Assembly: GCA_963556255.1 (NCBI GenBank)
Contig: OY744605.1
Location: forward strand, 64,289,234-64,353,233
DNA: 64,000 bases
Source of the DNA: Allolobophora icterica
Taxonomy: Eukaryota > Annelida > Clitellata > Crassiclitellata > Lumbricidae
Direction of reading: 5' to 3'
Part shown: positions 56,701-64,000 of the stretch, one piece after another
Layout of the letters: the number at the start of each line of letters is the position of its first letter
Position numbering within the stretch: position 1 is the first letter of the stretch
Notes under the pieces: generated by a model
Told to the model about the DNA's origin: nothing
The model's database searches: none
The model's input: the letters and a program-made list of their open reading frames with translations, nothing else
Position numbers and translations under genes: made by a program

Positions 56701-59170
56701 GTAGCTTTGTGATGAAAATTGTGACTTTCATGAGAAATGGCCCATTTTGGCACAGATAGCAACCTGTAGAATTTCTAGCCTACTTTTCATTTCTTTTCAT
56801 TTCTAGCAACCTTGCATAATACATATCTGTAGTCTTGTAAGAACATCTTTGTATATTATTTACAGCTAGGTATGGGAGTTGTGGGTATCGCTACTATGCA
56901 CATAATACTGTCACAATTCTGTACTATAGAACAGTAACAGTATTACTTTAAACTTACTCTCGAACAGCCAGAAGCACTCTACATGATACTGCTAGTACAG
57001 AAGAGCCAAAAAGATGCAGACGCCACTCATAGTGCTTCTGATACCTGTGACAAATGATGTGACGGTTGCAGACGATTATGTCACCTCATCTGACCATCTT
57101 TCCAACATACCTAAGAGAGCACATTTCCTAAACTAGGTGATGATACTGGAAACTAAATAAATTAATATTTTAATATTACATTTTATTAGTAATAAGAAAA
57201 TTTCACAAACCAAACATTTTTGTAGCGTACTAACATAGGCTTATTCAGACATATGAGTAAAACGATATAAAAAAATTATGCTCACTAAAATGCAACAACA
57301 GTTATCAAGTAAAAACTTCTCAAGAAACTTCACCAGATATGCAATCTTTCATAAAATTATTGACAAAGATATGTTCACCAAAAACTGAGCAACTCTGGAA
57401 CAACAAACATATGAAACAACTAACAAAGTGGGAAATATTCCTACAGATCTAGTAAATCAAGTTTCGAGACGAGTTCTTTGTGCTCATGAAAATGAATAAT
57501 CATTCTAGGCTTCTGTGCCTATGATTATAAATAAATACTATGGCGCTAATAACAAGCATTTGAAATAAAAATACTGATGCTGCATAAATAAAACGGCTAA
57601 AGAAACATCGACTGCTTTTGCTTTCATTTGTCAAGTAATCGGTAGTAGCTAACCAGCTTTAAATGGTTATGAACAATTCATTTCCACGTATGAAAAGAAC
57701 AATTTATTTCCAAGTATTTAGGAACAAACAATGACACAACAAAATAATGGAGTCTATGACATTATTGACTGTCCTTAAACCTTAAAACAAAAACTTTAAG
57801 AGAAAATATACTGAAGTATGTTTAAAGTCAACCTGTCAAATAAAAGTTTATCAGATTGAAAGCAAATGTACTTCATTAATATCATTAGTTTGTTATGACA
57901 ATAGTTCTGAATAAAAACCTTTCAACAAACGAGGCTTATCAAGTTTTTGATGAGCCATTCTGCCCAAATTTGAAATGTTGGAAGAGTTTTAAGTATTAAA
58001 CTGAATACTTCAAACCTTCTAGTCCAGGGGTGACAAACCTTTTTAAGGGTGCATGCCAAAAGTGCTGCTAAATCATTTTAAAAATAACCTTGTGTGCCCC
58101 TCGGAATTTTGCAGTGTATAATTATTTTCCTCATATAGGTTTTAATTGACAAAGCCTAAAAAAAATTAAATAAAAAGACATTTCAAAGATGCATTCAGAA
58201 AGGTGTTAAAATAAAATCCTTCATAAAAGAAAATGTGGATTCCTAAAGTGATTATGTATTTCAAAGTTTGAAATTTTGGGCAATGCTTTGAATTCCGGGT
58301 GCCCTAAATTTATTATGTGTGCCACTTTGGGCACTCATACTATGGGTTCAGCACCCCTGCTCTAGTCTGATTTCTGGTGCAAAAAACTTCAATATTTAAC
58401 AGTATAAAAATCTCAATTGAATTTCTTAACTTTTGTTCTAAGAACTTCATTGCTATTTAAAACGTAATCTAATGACTTCATTGATCCTACAATAGATGGC
58501 CCTCCAAAACCATAGTCATGAGTTTCCTCACATTACTTCTCGGTGGGAAGTGCTCAGAAAATAAGCGAAGATATAACTGAAAGGATATGAAACCCCCGCT
58601 AGCTAATAGCAGCGCAGTTTAAAAAACCAAATGACTAATTATTTAGCAATCACTTAATTAATAAAGAAAGATCAAATGTACTTGTCAAAAAGACTTACTG
58701 CCTTAAGCTACAGGGATTCCAGTATAAACTCAGCAAGTGAAAAAATTGTTAAAGAAGTGTTTTAAACAAAATCAAGAATGGGGAGTGTAATACATTTCTC
58801 TGATTGAGGGATATCTGTACTAAGTGCTATTGCACAGAATATGCACGTAATAATGCAGAGTAAATGTACATCCAAAAGAAACTACAATATAGTATTAAAC
58901 ATAATTTTAACATCAAATCCATCAAACACATAGAAAAGCTGCTGATATTAAAAAATCTCAAAAAAGGCTAACATATAAAAAGTATCCCAACCCCATAAAA
59001 GAGTAAAAAATGCATCTATAATACTACCTGGTACTCCAAAAGAGAAACACTTAAAACACGTATAAAACCTCAACGTAACTGTACTGGAAGAGCCAAGCTC
59101 GGTCAGCATTGTCTGTCTCGCTTATGAGTATGAATTCCATAACAGGACCAAACACTTGGCTGCTGGTTAA
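56701..59170. other. Convergent intergenic region and likely 3' UTR of the minus-strand gene
   Basis: AT-rich with no coding signal. On the - strand a possible polyadenylation signal (AATAAA type) lies around 57180, so up to 2 kb could be 3' UTR of the gene ending at 59171. A MITE occupies 58025-58359. Confidence 0.45.
58025..58359. mobile_element. hAT-like MITE (CAGGGGTGACAAACC family)
   Basis: Ends CAGGGGTGACAAACC and GGTTCAGCACCCCTG are inverse with a few mismatches. Flanks TTCTAGTC (58017-58024) and CTCTAGTC (58360-58367) differ by one base. Confidence 0.88.
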
Positions 59171-62100
59171 CTAAAGGCTCAGAAGACAGGCAACGCCCTG
59201 TCCAAAGAGAGGACTGTACTGCCCGAGGTACTCTGGCTGATCCATGGTCATCGAATTACCATCGCCTTCGTACAGTGACATATCCGGCTAAAAACAACAT
59301 AAAAACCTGTTTTCTTCCTGGTACTGGTAGAGGGTTGGCAAGAGTATAATGTATTTAACATGACCAGTTAAACACATTATAAACATTTCAATTAGGGCTG
59401 GTCTCATTGCACTCCTTTGTAGAAATCCAATTTACTAAACCATTGACAGATTCTTACATTCCGCACATATATTAAAAGAGCCATGTGAAGTGGATATAAA
59501 TACCACAACAGGCACTGATGCATTTGCTGATGGACATACAATGTTTGCTCAACAGGCTCAAATCTATGATTTGGCATGTAGAGTTACAATCGAGCCAATC
59601 ATTCAATCATTTATCAAAAGACTTTCTATAAGTTCCTGTAAGATATATCTTCAAATAATAGCTTCAAGTCATGTTTTTAATAGTAATAACAAAAAGATCG
59701 ACATGCCAGATGTCACACTCGAATCAGAGGCACAGACAGTAGCTGAATGGAGGGAATTAGTAGTACTGTATGCACGACTTAGACACTTGAGACCAACACT
59801 GAGGCCAAGACAGAGGCTGTAATCCACCAAGACTAAGACCACAACCAAGACACATGGTCCACGACAGGCTTTTCAGAATGAAGTCCATGTGGTACAAAAG
59901 AATATACCATAAACATCCACTTACATGTAAATTGTTGAGCTTGAGCTTTTTAAACAGCAATGTTACATTTTATAATACACGATCCTCCAAGCACAGCATC
60001 ACTTAAATGTGTATGAAGAGAACGCATAAAGCAAAGCAAAGTACATTATTGCTAAAATTCTTTGCACTCAGGCTGAAGTTGAAGGGACGCTAAAATCTTT
60101 TTCCAACAAGGATTGTTTTGAGACGGTGGATTCAGTGCTGTAATAAATTTGTCAAGTATTTATTTTCCACTTCAGAGAAAAGCAATCCACATTAAAAAAA
60201 GAGAATTTCTACAAAAGCCATATTAGTCACATGTTTCCGAGTGGTTTGGACCAGATATCAAATTACAAGTAGTTGGATCGAGGATGCCATTGAAAGCTAC
60301 TCAGATGACAAATGTAGTTTACTTTGTCTATATTCTTTATGTTTTGCAAATGTTCAACTGCAAATGCCTATAAAGAAATCATATGACCTTAAGAATTTAC
60401 GCTTATGCCATAGAAAAAAATTAATGTGGAATTCCATATATTGACTTATCAAGATCATAATTATGTTCAAGACAGAACAAGACTTGCTTCACGACAGTTT
60501 CCAAAAGCCAAGACATGACCAAGACTTCTCAAGACAAGACTGAGTCTTGACACCCTACAGCCCTTGGAATTAGTGGCCAGAGAAGAGCAGGAACTAATGA
60601 ACCGGTTTTACTCTTAAATAGTTTTGAGTTTTTTAGAAGTTTAAAACTGGTAAATATGACTAACCAGCATGGGCTTCGCATCAAAATCGAGTTCAACATG
60701 TGACGGTGGTGCCATGTAGCTCTGACTTCCTTCAGAACTGAAGTCTCCAGTTACTGGGACAAACTGTGGACAACTCGTTTGGCTGATAGAGTAGACATGA
60801 TCATCCACATTTGCAATGAATGCTGAAGAAGTCTGAGAGAGCTGAAATGATTTAGAAACAACTTAAGGTGCTTTTGCAAGGATCACCAGAAGAGCTACTT
60901 ACACTTTCAGTTACATTACAATGCAAGTACACATTCATACAGTGCCTTTGAGGCTCCCAAAAGGCTCTATATTAATAGTCACATATGTATATACATACAC
61001 ACAGGGGCGTAACTTTGTTCCAAAAAAGTGGGGGTACCAATTTCTTACATACACGAAACAAGGTGAGACTGCGATCTCAAGGTCAGACTGCGATCACTGG
61101 GAAGGCACAATAACAAAATATTGATTGACATTGTTCAAGAAGTGGGGGAACGGTACCCCAGTTTAAAAAGTGGGGGTACTAGTACCCCTCGTACCCCCCA
61201 CAAAGTACGCCTATGCATACACATGTGCAAGTCTGCTTCACAGGGGTTTATCAAGAACTAGAATATCCTCATAGTTCGTAACAAACTACATGTACAACCA
61301 TATTTTCATGCAGATGTGAAAGAAAATATCAGCCAACAAGACACTGTAAAATAAGGTAGGTCAACTCTTAACATGGGCAATGGGAGGCACATTCCATGGT
61401 TTAGAAAGCACAACACAAGAGCAATCCAATACCCAGACAACCTTTTCTTACCAGTAACATGACTTGACCAAGAGTTGCCAATTTCCTGTGAGGGAGCCCC
61501 AAACTCTAGGCAAGGATACTAAGAAGAGCAGTACCTTAAGCTAGCCTCAGAGGCAGCTATGGGTAAGAAGTGCTAGCAACTTCATTTTCTTAGCCTAGGC
61601 GTTTGAGAGTGTGTGGCCAGTCCTCTCCTCGCCGTCTATCTTCCCACCGACAGTGTATGTTCAGTGTACTCAATATAGCCGAGTTGGCTAGGGGCACACA
61701 GGTGGAGCAGAAATCTTGAAACAGATTGCTGCCCTGGTGGGTGGGGATTTGAACCTCTGACCTCTCAGTTGACAGTCCAGCAGACTAACTGCTAGACTAT
61801 CGCACACCCCCAGATGAAAGATAAACCCATTAGTAATCTTCCATGGCGTAAATTATTGTGGTTAAGTTCCATTACAGTGAAAGAGAACCACCATACCAGT
61901 GGCGAATCGTCTTTCCAAGGCAGTGAGGATGTGAGATCCTGTGAAGACGAAGATGGCAGTTGTTCCAGGAAGCAGAAATCAGTCTCAAATTCTTTCACCG
62001 ACTGTTCTTCATCGTACAAATCAGTCTCTGACAAGGGAATTAATGGATTTCTCTCTGAAAACATATGCTCACATTTGTTTAAGTTGCAAAACGAATAACA

Positions 62101-62678
62101 ACTGAATTTATTTGTAGTATATGATATATTATGTATCTTTTAGGTACCTCTCAACTATGTTGTTATGTAGCTCATGGCTTACCAGTAAACGCAGGTGAAA
62201 AACATATTGTGAACAAGATTAGGTGATTGTTGAAATTATAGCACAGTATTCTCAAATCCAAGCCTACCTCCATAATAAGTACAAGTTGCCAAAGAACTTC
62301 AGATTATGTCAGGAAGAAGAATTATGAGAGGTTCTTAAAAGGCATCACATAAATATCCAGGAACATAAACAGACATACACAGTACACACATACATTCACA
62401 CACACATACATACATACAATACATACATACATACATACAAGGACTGACATACAAATTGAAGCCTATACTGTACAGTTTCTGTTTGCACAATCAGTGTTAT
62501 CTAGTTAACTGGTCATAAAGCAAAGAAACATTACTAACCATTTAAATCCTTTTGCTTGCCAAAAGGAATCTGCTCATTTAAATCCTTTTGCTTGCCAAAA
62601 GGAATCTGCTCATTTAAATCCTTTTGCTTGCCAAAAGGAATCTGCTCATTTACCACTTTTCCAGCTGTCCATCCATCT
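59171..62678 (-). CDS. Unidentified gene, 3' part (4 exons in phase)
   Basis: Exons on the - strand: 62678-62539, 62054-61897, 60841-60665 and 59287-59171, with AG acceptors (TTTGCAG, TTTTCAG, ATTTCAG, TTTTTAG) and GT donors (GTTAGT, GTATGG, GTTAGT). Phases fit at every junction (G|AG, then 0 and 0). The translation begins DGWTAGKVVNEQIPFGKQKD, runs through an acidic Ser-rich part (LYDEEQSVKEFETDFCFLEQ, SSSSQDLTSSLPWKD), then VDDHVYSISQTSCPQFVPV, and ends with YLGQYSPLFGQGVACLLSL. I recognise no domain. Composition (acidic, Ser/Thr-rich, scattered aromatic residues) resembles a transactivation or other disordered region, but that is only an impression. The 5' end is outside or near the right edge. 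Confidence 0.8.
61002..61215. mobile_element. hAT-like MITE (CAGGGGCGTAACTTTG family)
   Basis: Ends CAGGGGCGTAACTTTG and CAAAGTACGCCTATG. Perfect target duplication CATACACA (60994-61001 and 61216-61223). Lies in an intron of the minus-strand gene. Confidence 0.92.
61548..61810 (-). mobile_element. tRNA-derived SINE, family 2, copy 1
   Basis: From 61810 on the - strand: GGGGTGTGCGATAGTCTAGC, A box TAGTCTAGCAG and B box GGTTCAAATCC, an intact-looking pol III promoter. The body, with CCAACTCGGCTATATTGAG and GGACTGGCCACAC, is shared with the copy at 62940-63187. Confidence 0.88.
62371..62440. repeat. (ACAT)n microsatellite
   Basis: Interrupted ACAC and ACAT units. Confidence 0.9.
62539..62652 (-). 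repeat. In-frame 36-bp tandem repeat in a coding exon
   Basis: Three perfect copies (62539-62574, 62575-62610, 62611-62646) plus six bases of a fourth. Read on the - strand in the exon's frame each adds NEQIPFGKQKDL. The array ends one codon before the splice donor. Because the unit is a multiple of three, changes in copy number keep the frame. Confidence 0.95.
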
Positions 62679-62939
62679 CTGCAAACAGAAAAAATCTAAA
62701 TCAACTTCACAAAAGTTTATGAGAATGTGTACTGAACACAACAAATCCCAAATCATATAGGAGAAATTTGCATTATGACCCGATTGTCACGTGCTAGCTG
62801 AAACCAAATACTGAATGCGTGTCTACGAATTCAAGACCATATTTCTTCCATTGAGAACATTCACCACAGTCTGCAATATCCAGGTGAGTGATGCTGCATT
62901 TGTATCAGATCGCAAGCTTATACTGTGTAAAGTAATGAC

Positions 62940-63187
62940 CTCCTGCCATCAGCCATGGGTATGAAGTTTTAGCAACTTCATTTTCCTCGCCTCAGCATAT
63001 GAAGGTGATTGGCCAGTCCTCTCCCTCATCATCTCATCTTCCCACCACTACTGTACGGTCAGTGTATTCATTACAGCCGAGTTGGCTACAGGTGGAGCAA
63101 AAATCTTGAACCAAATTTCTGTCTTAGTGGGAACCCCCGACCTTTTGACTGACAGTACAGCATGCTAACCACTACACTACCACGCAC
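62940..63187 (-). mobile_element. tRNA-derived SINE, family 2, copy 2
   Basis: From 63187 on the - strand: GTGCGTGGTAGTGTAGTGG with A box TAGTGTAGTGG; the B box is degraded. The body matches copy 1 (GCCAACTCGGCTGTAATGA, GGACTGGCCAATC). Confidence 0.85.
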
Positions 63188-63261
63188 AATAATAATAATA
63201 ATAATTCATTGTCAAGCCATGTAACTCATAAGGAAAGGTTGCCCTGCAGTCGGATATCCAA

Positions 63262-63294
63262 ATTTATGTGACAGTGTGACACTGTCACATAAAT
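63262..63294. repeat. 33-bp perfect palindrome
   Basis: ATTTATGTGACAGTGT, a central G, and the exact inverse. It lies in noncoding DNA of the minus-strand gene region. Confidence 0.92.
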
Positions 63295-63735
63295 CCTTCA
63301 ACTCTGGACAAATTGGTACAATACTCAATGAAGCTGTAATTATGTATGTAGATATTTATTTATATAGCCCTTAAGTACAATGGACAGATTAGATAATTAT
63401 AAGCATGCATGTTCACATTCAAGCAGAGCCTTTAAAGTCCTCTTAACTCTTTAACGATGAGCGTGCACTTAAAGGAAAACTAATCCCTCTCGTCGTTAAA
63501 GGGTTAAGGGTTTCGAATAAGAAATAGCTCATACATTACAGGCATTGTAATCTATTAGTACAGTCCTATTACCTTATCTACCATTAGCCTTATCATACCA
63601 TAATTATAAGGCCAGCTACTATAACTACACTAATCAGACAAGATTAACTGATACTTGCAGATTTAAGGCTCTACAACACTTCACCGTTTCCTTGGCACGA
63701 CTTTCTGCTTGAACCTTTTTGTGCTGATGAACACT

Positions 63736-63952
63736 GAAACCAAAAGAACAACTCATTCACATCTTCACCATTAATATTCAAGGAAAGGAGGGAATGTTTA
63801 GAACGTTGAGAAAAGGATGGCATTTCACCATTGAGTTTGGCAGATGTTCCATTACTGAATTGTTGTTCTTCACTTTTAAATCTCTTACTACCCGGATTCA
63901 CCTCTTTTGAATATTTTAAAATAATCATTTGCTCTGGCTGAGTTGCAAGCAT
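63736..63952 (-). CDS. Possible upstream exon of the minus-strand gene
   Basis: An open frame starts at the ATG at 63952 and reads MLATQPEQMIILKYSKEVNP followed by a Lys/Ser-rich segment. It is preceded by TTGTATCAG, an acceptor-like sequence, so it could equally be an internal exon. A strong acceptor TTTTGGTTTCAG lies at about 63735-63746 within the same open frame, and no good donor of the phase required by the exon at 62678 is evident. Strand and composition fit the gene downstream, but the connection is unproven. Confidence 0.45.
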
Positions 63953-64000
63953 TTTTGAGCTGATACAATGAAGAGGTGCAACGTAAATAAATCTCCACTA

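Noticed and set aside
59797..60560. Another MITE family 1 copy suggested by CAAGAC-rich flanks at 59797-59855 and 60466-60545
   Set aside because: No matching 13-bp ends, no target duplication and no recognisable core. Similarity may be only compositional or a very old relic.
62539..62652. CRISPR-like direct repeats of 36 bp
   Set aside because: The units are contiguous without spacers and lie in frame in a spliced eukaryotic exon.

Overview
This is a eukaryotic, very repeat-rich genomic window. Genes have GT-AG introns, about half of the sequence is recognisable transposon, satellite or segmental-duplication material, and no bacterial gene organisation is present. The combination of a two-Ig basigin, LINE and tRNA-SINE families, hAT-like MITEs and the very frequent palindrome TAGGCCTA fits a marine invertebrate, and I lean to an invertebrate deuterostome such as an echinoderm. 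The species assignment is inference, not something the sequence proves.

Region 1 (about 2.4-42.4 kb) is a tandem cluster of GT10 alpha-1,3-fucosyltransferase genes, all on the + strand and called FUT-A to FUT-E here. Each has a long first exon (type II membrane anchor, stem, acceptor-side domain and the core FENN..DYITEKFF..NAL motif) that ends in a GTAAG donor, then one intron, then a last exon of about 350 bp. Splicing phase is identical in all, and the donor itself supplies an in-frame TAA. A, B, C and E have both exons (432, 426, 431 and 434 residues). D has an intact first exon but I find no last exon of its own. A resembles C, and B resembles D, in coding and flanking DNA, so an ancestral A-B pair was apparently duplicated as a block into C-D; E is the divergent copy. 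The intron of C contains a 28-bp scrap of a last exon, a scar of unequal exchange.

Region 2 (about 42.4-47.5 kb) is nearly pure transposon territory. Several elements can be delimited to the base by terminal inverted repeats and 8-bp target duplications. Two of them sit in a duplicated segment whose second copy in the window (13.6-14.3 kb) still has the empty target sites.

Region 3 (47.5-56.7 kb) is one basigin/neuroplastin-like gene on the + strand: six exons in consistent phase encoding a 259-residue protein with signal peptide, two Ig domains, a transmembrane helix containing the family's buried glutamate, and a short charged tail. A 1.68-kb hAT-like element lies in one intron.

Region 4 (57-64 kb) holds the 3' part of an unidentified gene on the - strand. 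Four exons join in frame, and one exon carries three perfect copies of a 36-bp (12-residue) repeat. Two copies of one tRNA-derived SINE family and two hAT-like MITEs lie in and around it.

The most interesting points are the block-duplicated fucosyltransferase cluster with an orphan first exon, mosaic patches consistent with gene conversion, a set of transposons dated against each other by empty sites, a SINE that shares its tail with a resident LINE, and the in-frame minisatellite in the terminal gene. No non-coding RNA gene, CRISPR array or wholly new gene system could be supported.
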